Source of the DNA: Ruminococcus sp. UBA3767
GTDB lineage: Bacteria > Bacillota > Clostridia > Oscillospirales > Ruminococcaceae
Assembly: GCA_002371625.1 (NCBI GenBank)
Contig: DFFV01000086.1
Location: 1-26,531, forward strand
DNA: 26,531 nt
Direction: 5' to 3'
In this document: in pieces, positions 1-7,269 of the stretch
How positions within the stretch are numbered: position 1 is the first letter of the stretch
Layout of the letters: each line of letters starts with the position of its first letter
Program-made: the position numbers and the translations under genes
The notes under the pieces: model-generated
Database searches by the model: none
Told to the model about the DNA's origin: nothing
The model's input: the letters and a program-made list of their open reading frames with translations, nothing else

Positions 1-410
1 GAAGTTATCGTGGAAGCCTCCTCCGGCTTTGCGCCCGAGCGTGAAACTCTCCTGCAAACAGCGTCCACCCTTGCGATAAGCTCGCTTATCGAGAACGGCT
101 TTGTGATGTAGTCGTCCGCACCGCTCATCAGGCAGGATATCTTATCCATCTCCTGCGATTTTGCAGAAAGCATTATTATTCCTATCGTATCGCTTTTTTC
201 TCTTATCTTTTTGCACACCTGCATACCGTCTATGCCAGGCATCATTATGTCCAGCAGAGCAACATCGAACTGTCCCGAATTATCATCGAATGATTTGAGC
301 GCATCCTCGCCGCAGTTAACGTCCACGACTTCATATCCGCTCCTTACAAGGTTTATCACCACAAATTCTCTTATCGAATCCTCATCTTCGCAAACAAGTA
401 CTCTTTTCAT
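1..410 (-). CDS. OmpR/PhoB-type response regulator, receiver domain (partial)
   Basis: The reading frame begins with ATG at 410 and runs off the left edge, so only about 136 N-terminal residues are present. It starts MKRVLVCEDEDS and has the acidic pair D9/D11, the phosphoacceptor D54 in ALLDIMMPG, a conserved S/T position near MLSAK, and the KPF lysine loop in DDYITKPFS. This is a complete CheY-like receiver followed by the start of a linker. The DNA-binding domain is outside the window; the OmpR/PhoB (winged-helix) class is inferred from receiver similarity and the KPFSISELIARV helix. An AGGAGG ribosome site precedes the ATG, and the gene lies 22 nt after the lipoprotein gene, so the two are probably cotranscribed. 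A histidine kinase would be expected further left. Confidence 0.9.
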   Translation of the reverse strand, partial: MKRVLVCEDEDSIREFVVINLVRSGYEVVDVNCGEDALKSFDDNSGQFDVALLDIMMPGIDGMQVCKKIREKSDTIGIIMLSAKSQEMDKISCLMSGADDYITKPFSISELIARVDAVCRRVSRSGAKPEEASTIT

Positions 411-432
411 TGCTTTTTATCCTCCTGTCCTT

Positions 433-1764
433 TCAGTTATCCGTTATATAGAAATTATTCTTAACTTCATCTATCGTCAGTACGAGCTGATCCTGTGTCT
501 GCTCGGGGAACTTGACGTAGTATATCACCTGTCCCTTTGATTTCACCTGCTCATATCCTGCATCGGTCATCTTCTTGTCGTCGTCCCTTATCGCCGAGGT
601 CAGCCTGAGCAGCTCGGTAGTCGATGTGTTGATGTTGCCTGTATACTTGTAGAAAACTACCTCGCCCGTTTCAAGCTCCTGCTTAACAGTCACCTTACCC
701 TCCCAGCGCTTAGGGAAAGCCAGGAACATATCGCCCGAGCTGTATCCCTTATATTTTTCCTCAAGCGTATAAAAATCCTTGTAAACATTCCATGTCACCT
801 GATACAAAACCTGTGCATTCTCGACATTTTCGTATCCCGTCATCGGCTTCAGCGAGGGTATCTCAATAACGCCGTCCCCGTCTATATCCACGCAGCTTCC
901 TCTCACCGGATCGCTCGTGCAAAGCGTCAGCAGCTTTTCCTTTCTCTGCTGGATCGGGTTTTGCAGCGTTGAATACCTGTAATAAAGTATCTCCGTCTGC
1001 ATATTTCCGTCAAGGTTTATGCTGTCGATAAAAAGTGCATGGCGTCCGTCCGAAAGCAGACCCTGAGTCACCTTTGAATACTTTGCCACATTATCCAGCA
1101 TATCTACCGTTTTGCTTCGCTTCAGCTCGCCTTCTTCTATCGAAAGCAGCGAAGCCTTTGCACTGACCGTTTCCGTTTCGGCATTGACAGTTTTCTGTAT
1201 AGCGATAAGCTCGTTGTTTCCGTCAAGGTCAATGTCTATCGACTCCAGCACCGAGTAGGTATCGCTTCCTATTTTTTTCATTTCTTCGCCCGTGTATGAA
1301 TACAGCTCCAGCGTCTTGTCCTCGGTCGAAGCATTCTGATAGCCGACAATAACGTTTCTTCTGCTTCCCGCTCCCAGCGGTGCGACCATTACCTTGTCAA
1401 CTTCAGAACCCGGAACACGCATCTCCCTCACCGATTGCCAGTTGCCGTCCTCGTCCGTATCCAGCACGTTCATCATAATACCCTTGTCCCTTGAGCCTTC
1501 CTTGTACTCGTAAAAAACTATCGCCTCGTTTGCGGCATCATCATCAAGGTTGGCGATCACAAAAGCGCTCCTGTGCTCACCGTTTCGTGGATACTTCAGT
1601 GTAATGTTGTTTCCCACGCTGTTGGTCAGCGCCTCATGTATCTTTGACTGCTCCTCAGTCAGCTTCGGAGCGTCCACAAGACCTTCAACCGAAAAATTCA
1701 GCGCCGAACACCCTGTGAGAAATATGCTCAATGCGACCAATGCGCCTTGTTTCAGCCTTTTCAA
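433..1764 (-). CDS. Lipoprotein with aspartate-rich FG-GAP/VCBS-like repeats
   Basis: This predicted lipoprotein has 443 residues. The N-terminus has basic residues, a hydrophobic stretch and a lipobox ending LTGC, which puts the lipidated cysteine at residue 19. The body has repeated acidic loops (NLDDDAANEA, DTDEDGNW, DIDLDGNNEL, NLDGNMQTEI, DIDGDGVIEI) that resemble the calcium-binding turns of FG-GAP/VCBS beta-propeller repeats; this fold is inferred. The start codon is TTG (1762-1764) with an AAAGGAG ribosome site 7 nt upstream. The response regulator gene follows directly, so the protein may be an extracellular sensor or accessory part of a signalling system. The enzymatic role, if any, is unknown. 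The real start could differ by a few codons, but the lipobox position supports this one. Confidence 0.8.
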   Translation of the reverse strand: MKRLKQGALVALSIFLTGCSALNFSVEGLVDAPKLTEEQSKIHEALTNSVGNNITLKYPRNGEHRSAFVIANLDDDAANEAIVFYEYKEGSRDKGIMMNVLDTDEDGNWQSVREMRVPGSEVDKVMVAPLGAGSRRNVIVGYQNASTEDKTLELYSYTGEEMKKIGSDTYSVLESIDIDLDGNNELIAIQKTVNAETETVSAKASLLSIEEGELKRSKTVDMLDNVAKYSKVTQGLLSDGRHALFIDSINLDGNMQTEILYYRYSTLQNPIQQRKEKLLTLCTSDPVRGSCVDIDGDGVIEIPSLKPMTGYENVENAQVLYQVTWNVYKDFYTLEEKYKGYSSGDMFLAFPKRWEGKVTVKQELETGEVVFYKYTGNINTSTTELLRLTSAIRDDDKKMTDAGYEQVKSKGQVIYYVKFPEQTQDQLVLTIDEVKNNFYITDN

Positions 1765-1791
1765 GCGACCACTCCTTTCCTTTTATACAAA

Positions 1792-1823
1792 AATAAGATC
1801 GGGCACACATACCCGACCTTATT
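1792..1823 (-). terminator. Rho-independent terminator after citrate synthase
   Basis: A 12-bp stem (1792-1803 with 1812-1823) closes an 8-nt loop. Read on the minus strand it pairs fully with one G-U wobble, and a T-rich run follows. On the plus strand the same position is an A-C mismatch, which supports minus-strand use. It lies between gltA and the lipoprotein start, so the lipoprotein operon would need its own or read-through transcription. Confidence 0.8.
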
Positions 1824-1863
1824 ATAACACATTTTCAGCTTATTTTCAAGTGCTTTGCGCAAA

Positions 1864-3219
1864 TTATCTGTTTTCCAGCGCAACATACTCTCTTTCCTTC
1901 ATGACCGACTTGTATGCAGGTCTTATTATCCTCTTGCCCGTAACGAGCTCCTCAAATCTGTGTGCACACCAGCCTGCCATTCTTGATACCGCAAACATCG
2001 GTGTAAACAGGTCATCGGGGATACCCAGCATCTTATAGACAAGTCCCGAGTACATATCAACATTTGCGCACATCGTCTTGTCGCTGCCCTTTTCCTCCTT
2101 GATTATCGCAGGAGTGAGCTTTTCTATCGTTTCAAGCAGCTTGAATTCCTTTTCAAAAGGCGTACCCTCAGCCAGCTTTCTTGCATTTGCCTTGAGTATC
2201 TTTGCTCTCGGATCGGAAAGCGTATAAACAGCGTGTCCCATGCCGTAGATAAGTCCCGAGTTATCAAAGGCTTCCTTGCGCACTATCTTCCTCAGCAGAT
2301 CGCCGACCTTCTGCTCATCGCTCCAGTCGTCAACGCTCTCCTCAATAAACTTGTGCATAGCCGTAACCTTGATATTGGCACCGCCATGGCGTGTTCCTTT
2401 AAGTGCGCCGACAGCGGCCGCATAAGCAGAATACGGATCCGTTCCCGAAGATGTCAGCACACGGCAGGCAAAGGTAGAGTTGTTTCCTCCGCCGTGCTCA
2501 GCGTGAAGTATCATCAGCAGATCAAGCAGCTTAGCCTCTTCATCGGTGAATTTTCTGTCAGGGCGCAGTGCGGAAAGTATCATCTCCGCAGTGTACTGTC
2601 CCGGGATAAGCGGATGCATAAACATACTTTCCCCGTCAAACGAGCGTCTTTTCACCTGATAAGCCGAAACCATTATGTTAGGCAGCTTTGAGATTATCGA
2701 GATAGCCGTTGCCATCTCAAACTCCGGCGAGCGCTGTTCGGGGTTGCTGTCATAAGAATAAAGTGCCAGTATAGAACGCTCCATTTTGTTCATGATGTTC
2801 TTTGAAGGTGCCTTTGATATCATATCCTCAAAGAAATCATCGGGCAGCGGTCTGTTATCGGCTATCATCGTTCTGAACGCTTCCAGCTCGTGCTTGTTCG
2901 GCAGATCTCCCATAAGCAGAAGATAAACTATCTCCTCATAGGCGAACCTGTTTTCCTTGCGTGCATTTTCGATAAGATCATTTATATTGTATCCACGGTA
3001 TATCAGCTGGCCCTCGATAGGAGCCTTTTCCCCCTCGTTGATAACATAGCCGTGGACGTTGCATATATTGGTCAGTCCTGCGATGACACCTGTGCCGTCC
3101 GCATTCCTCAGACCTCTTTTTACAACATACTTATCGTAAAATGAAGGCTGGATAGTGTTATTATCTGTGAACTGCTTATAAAAAATAGACCTTGCAGTTT
3201 CGTTTTTCATTTCACTCAC
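1864..3219 (-). CDS. gltA: Citrate synthase
   Basis: This enzyme condenses acetyl-CoA and oxaloacetate to citrate, the entry to the oxidative branch of the TCA cycle, which in anaerobic Firmicutes supplies 2-oxoglutarate for glutamate. It has 451 residues, near the usual length. Conserved blocks are visible: LHAEHGGGNNSTF (H242), GALKGTRHGGAN (H278), GMGHAVYTLSDPRA (H329) and CANVDMYSGLVY (D388). H278, H329 and D388 match the catalytic triad of the family. The start ATG is at 3219 with a GGAG site and a near-perfect promoter upstream. The gene appears monocistronic, with a terminator at 1792-1823. No aconitase or isocitrate dehydrogenase is adjacent. A methylcitrate synthase cannot be ruled out from sequence alone. 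Confidence 0.95.
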   Translation of the reverse strand: MSEMKNETARSIFYKQFTDNNTIQPSFYDKYVVKRGLRNADGTGVIAGLTNICNVHGYVINEGEKAPIEGQLIYRGYNINDLIENARKENRFAYEEIVYLLLMGDLPNKHELEAFRTMIADNRPLPDDFFEDMISKAPSKNIMNKMERSILALYSYDSNPEQRSPEFEMATAISIISKLPNIMVSAYQVKRRSFDGESMFMHPLIPGQYTAEMILSALRPDRKFTDEEAKLLDLLMILHAEHGGGNNSTFACRVLTSSGTDPYSAYAAAVGALKGTRHGGANIKVTAMHKFIEESVDDWSDEQKVGDLLRKIVRKEAFDNSGLIYGMGHAVYTLSDPRAKILKANARKLAEGTPFEKEFKLLETIEKLTPAIIKEEKGSDKTMCANVDMYSGLVYKMLGIPDDLFTPMFAVSRMAGWCAHRFEELVTGKRIIRPAYKSVMKEREYVALENR

Positions 3220-3256
3220 TCCGCTCTTAAAATATTATAACGTAAAGTAATAATTT

Positions 3257-3285
3257 ATTTTACTATATTTTAAGCCTTTTGTCAA
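3257..3285 (-). promoter_or_regulatory. Sigma-A promoter of gltA
   Basis: On the minus strand a perfect TTGACA -35 (3280-3285) is separated by exactly 17 nt from TAAAAT (3257-3262). The second -10-like TATAAT at 3234-3239 lacks a good -35 at normal spacing. The promoter sits in the gap after the cysteine hydrolase gene, so gltA has its own transcription start. Confidence 0.75.
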
Positions 3286-3318
3286 GCACAGGGAGCATAA
3301 GCGAGCGGCTTGCCGTCA

Positions 3319-3837
3319 TCACACGAACCCGACTCCTGCTGCAGCCAGCGCACTTTTCATTTTCTGCTGCTTTTCGCCAGCATACCTCGAGCCTGTCGCC
3401 TGCTGCACAAGAAACACCTTTGCGCCCGTTTTTACAGCGCCTTTTGCCGTAGCACCCACGCAGCCGCACAGGTCAAGTCCGCATACATACACCTCATCAT
3501 AAGCCTGCTCCCTCATAAACTCCCTGAACTGTTTTGAAGAATAGCTGTCAGGCAGCTTCTTTTCAAATCTCAGCCGGGAAACTATATCCAGTCCCCCGTA
3601 AAGCTGCGCACCCTCGGTCCCCTTTATTGAAAACCCTATGAACAGGCGGTTTGTCGGCAGGTTCGGGAAAAGCTGCTCGATGTAGATAACATCGCCGCCC
3701 TGCTCACTGAACTTATGCAGCACAGCGTTCACGTTTTCCGTCAGCTGCTTTGTGTCGTAGCTGAACTTAGCCTTTCTCTTTTCCCACAAATAATCATTTT
3801 GCATATCTATCACGATAAGCGCTTTTTTAACAGCCAT
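3319..3837 (-). CDS. Isochorismatase-fold cysteine hydrolase
   Basis: This 172-residue protein has the alpha/beta isochorismatase/nicotinamidase fold. It starts MAVKKALIVIDMQNDY, with catalytic D11. A lysine follows at K93 or K94 (FEKKLPDSYSS), and the nucleophile is C126 in LDLCGCVGATAKGA, giving the D-K-C triad of the family. The nicotinamidase DxH zinc motif is not obvious, so the substrate is not assigned. The chosen start at 3837 has a strong GGGAGG site and overlaps the end of the membrane-protein gene by 28 bp. The same frame stays open further upstream, but that stretch reads through the membrane-protein gene in another frame and does not look like a domain. It is the last gene of the TetR operon. 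Confidence 0.88.
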   Translation of the reverse strand: MAVKKALIVIDMQNDYLWEKRKAKFSYDTKQLTENVNAVLHKFSEQGGDVIYIEQLFPNLPTNRLFIGFSIKGTEGAQLYGGLDIVSRLRFEKKLPDSYSSKQFREFMREQAYDEVYVCGLDLCGCVGATAKGAVKTGAKVFLVQQATGSRYAGEKQQKMKSALAAAGVGFV

Positions 3838-4331
3838 AATGCACCTCCCACAACAAAAGCCAGCGAAGAATAGACCAGAATGAATTTTGCGATATTGAAA
3901 ACCGTGAACGCCCACATCAGCCCGACCGAGCGGCTGCCCGAGAGCAAAAAGAACATCACCGTGTTTTCGAGCATATCGCATACCGCCGCAGCAATCGGGA
4001 TAACAGGCATCAGCTCGCTTTTTCTGCCGCCCATTCCCGTTCTTTCTATTATCGATTTTACCGCACATCTGTAAAACGTCGCATAAGCCATCGCATAGAC
4101 CATATCCACCGAATAAAAGCCCCATTGATAGTACGCCGTAGCCGTCCTGCCGTAGCCCGAAAGCGCAGAGGATATCTTTGAAGGCGTTATCCCGAACGTC
4201 AGGTCGATTATCCCCACTCCGCCCGAAAGCTGAGCCACCTGCGAAGCGGTCAGCCTCATCAGCGCCATCATTCCAAGAAATATCAGCAGCAGCGCCCCAA
4301 GCCCGAGCAAACCGTGTGTTTTTCTTTCCAT
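3810..4331 (-). CDS. Small integral membrane protein of the TetR operon
   Basis: This 173-residue protein of unknown function has about four predicted membrane segments: residues 8-27 (GLLGLGALLLIFLGMM), near 72-88, near 107-122 (MPVIPIAAAVCDML) and near 140-166, ending in a basic tail, LLKKRLS. No enzymatic motif was recognised. The ATG at 4331 follows a GGGGGAG ribosome site and lies 23 nt after the TetR stop; its 3' end overlaps the hydrolase gene. The setting suggests it is controlled by the TetR protein. A transport or small-molecule sensing role is possible but unsupported. Confidence 0.8.
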   Translation of the reverse strand: MERKTHGLLGLGALLLIFLGMMALMRLTASQVAQLSGGVGIIDLTFGITPSKISSALSGYGRTATAYYQWGFYSVDMVYAMAYATFYRCAVKSIIERTGMGGRKSELMPVIPIAAAVCDMLENTVMFFLLSGSRSVGLMWAFTVFNIAKFILVYSSLAFVVGGALWLLKKRLS

Positions 4332-4354
4332 AGCATCTCCCCCTTTTCATTCTC

Positions 4355-4939
4355 TCAGTCAAGGAACCTTTGCGTGCTCTCTCTCACATACCTCATCAGC
4401 TCATCGTCATCGCTGAGGTCTGTGCCGTATTCCTCTTTAAGCTCCTCGTTCCGCAGCACCGCCAGCTCATGCAGACTTGAAAGCTCAAATGCTATCAGCC
4501 TGCACTCCTGCTCGCTCTTTCGCTTCCCGAAATGCTCCCTGATGCACGCAAGGCTCTCCATTCCCATCTCACCCGAACGGTTGAGCAGGATGTACCTTGT
4601 TATCGCCTTTGAAAAGCTGAAATTTGCGATCATCAGCTTCATCATATAAAAGTGCAGCATCACCACACGCTCCCTCGGCGCAATGTCTGCACCGAGCGCC
4701 TTTGCAAGCTCGGGCTGTGCCCTCTGCGCATCGCCCAGCAGCTGCTTGAACACCTCATAAAGCAGCGCTTCCCGTGAGCCGAAGCAATAATTTATCATTG
4801 CAAGGTTCACCCCTGCCCTTGCAGCTATCGCACGGCTGGTCACCTTGTCCGCATCGTCGCAGCTCGTCATCAGCTCCTTTGCGGCTTTCAGCAGTGCTGC
4901 CCTTGTCTGCTCGATATCTCTTTTCTGCTTTTTCTGCAC
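4355..4939 (-). CDS. TetR-family transcriptional regulator
   Basis: This DNA-binding repressor has 194 residues. The N-terminal part carries a TetR helix-turn-helix (TSRAIAARAGVNLAMINYCF), preceded by helix 1 (RAALLKAAKELM). The C-terminal helical domain has no recognised ligand motif. I chose the GTG at 4937-4939 because an AAAGGGGG ribosome site lies 8 nt upstream; an in-frame TTG at 4960 would overlap that site and the operator side. It is the first gene of a three-gene operon with the membrane protein and the hydrolase. A perfect 9-2-9 palindrome just downstream of the promoter predicts that it represses its own operon. Confidence 0.9.
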   Translation of the reverse strand: MQKKQKRDIEQTRAALLKAAKELMTSCDDADKVTSRAIAARAGVNLAMINYCFGSREALLYEVFKQLLGDAQRAQPELAKALGADIAPRERVVMLHFYMMKLMIANFSFSKAITRYILLNRSGEMGMESLACIREHFGKRKSEQECRLIAFELSSLHELAVLRNEELKEEYGTDLSDDDELMRYVRESTQRFLD

Positions 4940-4962
4940 AATATCTTCCCCCTTTCTCAAAA

Positions 4963-4982
4963 TAATTAAACGTGTTTAATTA
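4963..4982. promoter_or_regulatory. Palindromic operator of the TetR operon
   Basis: The 9-bp arms TAATTAAAC and GTTTAATTA are perfectly inverted around a 2-bp centre. The site lies between the -10 box of the tetR promoter and the ribosome site, covering roughly the first 20 transcribed bases. Size, symmetry and place fit a TetR-family autorepressor site. Confidence 0.75.
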
Positions 4983-4990
4983 CTGAGGAC

Positions 4991-5019
4991 AGTATAGCAC
5001 ACAACTTCCTGTTTGTCAA
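4991..5019 (-). promoter_or_regulatory. Sigma-A promoter of the TetR operon
   Basis: On the minus strand TTGACA (5014-5019), a 17-nt spacer and TATACT (4991-4996) form a near-consensus promoter. It reads towards the TetR gene, with the palindromic operator immediately after the expected start point. Confidence 0.8.
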
Positions 5020-5039
5020 GTACCGTTTTATTATTTTCG

Positions 5040-5069
5040 CCATATTTTTCACATTACACAGAGTATAAT
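5040..5069 (+). promoter_or_regulatory. Possible promoter of the spoIID-like gene
   Basis: TATAAT stands at 5064-5069. There is no TTGACA-like box at 17 nt, but CCATATT at 5040-5046 recalls the -35 of sporulation sigma-E promoters. The -10 is only a partial fit to sigma-E, so the sigma factor is uncertain. Confidence 0.3.
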
Positions 5070-5115
5070 CCGTTATAGAGAAAAAGTACAGGCAGTCAAA
5101 CAGGAGGGACTTATT

Positions 5116-6111
5116 ATGAAAGAGCATTTACAGATAACGGCCGTGTTTGCGGTGCTGCTGATGATAATACCGTGCATGGTCTTTCTTTCGGCGCAGCAGC
5201 GTGAAAAAAAGGCGGAGGAAAGCCCGTCATCTCAGCAGGAGGAAAATTCGCAGGAGGACGAGCAGCAGACAGTCAGGTATTATCTCACCAAGCAGGACAA
5301 AACGCTGGAGCTTTCAATGGAGGAATACGTCACAGGGGCGGTGCTTGCGCAGATGCCTGCGGATTTTGAACCCTCGGCATTGCAGGCGCAGGCGGTGCTT
5401 GCACGCACCTATGCACTTTACCGCCGCAAAGCCGAAAAACTCAAACCGACGCCCGAGCTTAAAGGTGCGGATATGAGCGATGATACCTCACTTTATCAGG
5501 GCTATTTCTCGCCCGAAAAAGCAAAGGAGCTTTACAAGGACGACTACGAAACGGCGCAAAAGCGAGTTGCGCAGGCTGTTAAGGAAAGCGGCGCAAAGCA
5601 CCTTGAATACAACTCCGAGCCGATAATGATAGCATTCCACGCAGTTTCCGACGGGCACACACGCTCGGCAAAACAGGTCTGGGGCGAGGAGATACCCTAC
5701 CTTGTCAGCGTGGAAAGCGAGCAGGATACCAAGCTGGAGGTCTGCACCAACGAGTTTAAAATAACAGCGCAGCAGTTCAAGGAAAAGCTGAGCAAAAAGC
5801 ACAGCGAGCTGAGCTTTGAAGGCGCACCTCAGCAGTGGCTCGTCGTTTCGCAAAAGGACGATCTTGGCAGCGTTACCTCGGTCAGTGTTTGCTCAAAGCA
5901 GCTTTCGGGCGAGGAATTCTGCGGACTTTTGGGGCTCAGCTCACAGTCCTTCTCTTTTACCGCCGATGACAGCGGCTTCACGTTCACCTGCAAAGGCATA
6001 GGCCACCTTGTCGGCATGAGCCAGCACGGTGCTAACGAAATGGCAAAGCAAGGCAGCACCTGCGAGGAGATACTTTCGCATTATTTCAAGGGCACAACGG
6101 TTTGCGAGTAA
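5116..6111 (+). CDS. spoIID: SpoIID/LytB-family peptidoglycan glycosylase homologue
   Basis: This 331-residue protein has one N-terminal membrane anchor (residues 7-26), a charged Gln/Glu-rich linker (28-52) and a SpoIID domain. Family blocks visible are MEEYVTGAVLAQMP (68-81), ALQAQAVLARTYAL (88-101), AFHAVSDGHTRSAKQVWG (173-190), PYLVSVES (194-201) and GIGHLVGMSQHGANEMA (294-310). In spore formers SpoIID is a lytic transglycosylase needed for engulfment. The family glutamate of the EMP motif is glutamine here (Q79). AGGAGG precedes the ATG by 8 nt. The gene is not beside other sporulation genes in this window. A non-sporulation LytB-type role is possible. Confidence 0.88.
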   Translation: MKEHLQITAVFAVLLMIIPCMVFLSAQQREKKAEESPSSQQEENSQEDEQQTVRYYLTKQDKTLELSMEEYVTGAVLAQMPADFEPSALQAQAVLARTYALYRRKAEKLKPTPELKGADMSDDTSLYQGYFSPEKAKELYKDDYETAQKRVAQAVKESGAKHLEYNSEPIMIAFHAVSDGHTRSAKQVWGEEIPYLVSVESEQDTKLEVCTNEFKITAQQFKEKLSKKHSELSFEGAPQQWLVVSQKDDLGSVTSVSVCSKQLSGEEFCGLLGLSSQSFSFTADDSGFTFTCKGIGHLVGMSQHGANEMAKQGSTCEEILSHYFKGTTVCE

Positions 6112-6144
6112 AAGCGGCGCTTTTTGATAATTTCACGCCCGCAC

Positions 6145-6172
6145 TTGCATTTTTTTGAGAATATGCTATAAT
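6145..6172 (+). promoter_or_regulatory. Promoter of galE
   Basis: TTGCAT (6145-6150), a 16-nt spacer and TATAAT (6167-6172) with the extended -10 element TGC just before it. The galE start lies 33 nt downstream of the -10. Confidence 0.65.
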
Positions 6173-6205
6173 TAACACATAACATTAAAAGAAAGGAACG
6201 AAACT

Positions 6206-7216
6206 ATGGCTAATATTCTCGTAACAGGCGGTGCCGGATTTATCGGCAGCCACACCTGCGTTGAACTTCTCCAGGCAGGGTATGATATAATAATTGCGGA
6301 CAACTTTTCAAATTCCAAGCCCGAGGCACTCAACAGGATAAAAACTATCACGGGCAGGGATTTCAAATTCTACGAGGTCGATCTGCTGGAGCTTGAAAAG
6401 GTAGAAAAGATCTTTGAAGAAAACAAGATAGATGCGGTGATCCATTTTGCAGGCTACAAGGCAGTCGGTGAATCGGTAGCACAGCCCGTAAAGTACTATC
6501 ACAACAACATCACAGGCACGCTTATGCTTATCAAAGCTATGCAGAAATACGGCTGCAAGCGGATAGTTTTCTCCTCCTCGGCAACCGTTTACGGACCTGT
6601 AAATCCTATCCCCTACGTTGAAGATATGCCGACCTCCGCTACAAATCCATACGGCTATACAAAGCTGTTTATCGAGCAGATACTTAAAGATGTTTACACC
6701 TCGGATAACGAGTGGGCAGTCTCGCTGCTGCGGTATTTCAACCCTATCGGTGCGCATCCCTCGGGGCTTATCGGTGAAGATCCCAACGGTATCCCGAACA
6801 ACCTGCTGCCTTATATCTGCCAGGTGGCTGTGGGCAAGCTGGAAAGGCTGGGCGTTTTCGGCGACGATTATGATACTCCCGACGGTACGGGCGTAAGGGA
6901 TTATATCCACGTCTGCGACCTTGCAAGAGGGCATTTGTGCGCTGTAAAATATGTGCTGGAGCACAAGGGCGTTGAAGCGGTGAACCTCGGCACAGGCAAG
7001 GGCTCGAGCGTATTTGATGTGCTGCACAGCTTTGAAAAGGCTTGCGGAAAGCAGCTGCCTTATAAGGTGCTCCCACGCAGACCCGGCGACCTGCCTGCAT
7101 ACTATGCAAAGACCGACAAGGCAAAGCAGCTTTTCGGCTGGGAAGCAAAGTACAGCCTTGATGAAATGACCGCACACAGCTGGAACTTTATCAGCAAGAA
7201 CCCGAACGGATTATAA
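6206..7216 (+). CDS. galE: UDP-glucose 4-epimerase
   Basis: This enzyme interconverts UDP-glucose and UDP-galactose (Leloir pathway and precursors for surface glycans). It is a 336-residue extended SDR protein. The NAD-binding motif TGGAGFIGSH is at residues 7-16. The catalytic serine lies in FSSSATVYG (S124), with Y149 and K153 in NPYGYTK; these numbers coincide with E. coli GalE. Also seen are the family block DTPDGTGVRDYIHVCDLA and a C-terminal NLGTGKGSSV. GAAAGGA precedes the ATG. The gene has its own promoter and a strong terminator at 7231-7260, so it is probably monocistronic. Confidence 0.96.
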   Translation: MANILVTGGAGFIGSHTCVELLQAGYDIIIADNFSNSKPEALNRIKTITGRDFKFYEVDLLELEKVEKIFEENKIDAVIHFAGYKAVGESVAQPVKYYHNNITGTLMLIKAMQKYGCKRIVFSSSATVYGPVNPIPYVEDMPTSATNPYGYTKLFIEQILKDVYTSDNEWAVSLLRYFNPIGAHPSGLIGEDPNGIPNNLLPYICQVAVGKLERLGVFGDDYDTPDGTGVRDYIHVCDLARGHLCAVKYVLEHKGVEAVNLGTGKGSSVFDVLHSFEKACGKQLPYKVLPRRPGDLPAYYAKTDKAKQLFGWEAKYSLDEMTAHSWNFISKNPNGL

Positions 7217-7230
7217 ATTAAACAGTACAA

Positions 7231-7260
7231 AAAAGAGGACAGTTAACACTGTCCTCTTTT
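7231..7260. terminator. Bidirectional terminator between galE and the sufB-like gene
   Basis: A 13-bp perfect stem (7231-7243 with 7248-7260) closes a TAAC loop. It is flanked by A-run and T-run tails, so it works for galE on the plus strand and for the suf operon, ending at 7270, on the minus strand. The core GAGGACAG/CTGTCCTC is shared with the lysS terminator. Confidence 0.9.
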
Positions 7261-7269
7261 TATTATGCC

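Noticed and set aside
3838..4362. N-terminal extension of the hydrolase frame
   Set aside because: It reads through the membrane-protein gene in another frame, is Gly/Cys/Arg-rich with no domain, and the start at 3837 has a strong ribosome site.
6110..6124. Short hairpin after the spoIID-like gene
   Set aside because: Six-bp stem with a 3-nt loop and short T tail; too weak to call a terminator, though possible.
6308..7177. Long antisense frame across galE
   Set aside because: It is a shadow of a clear galE gene with no domain and no ribosome site; such frames are common in this base composition.
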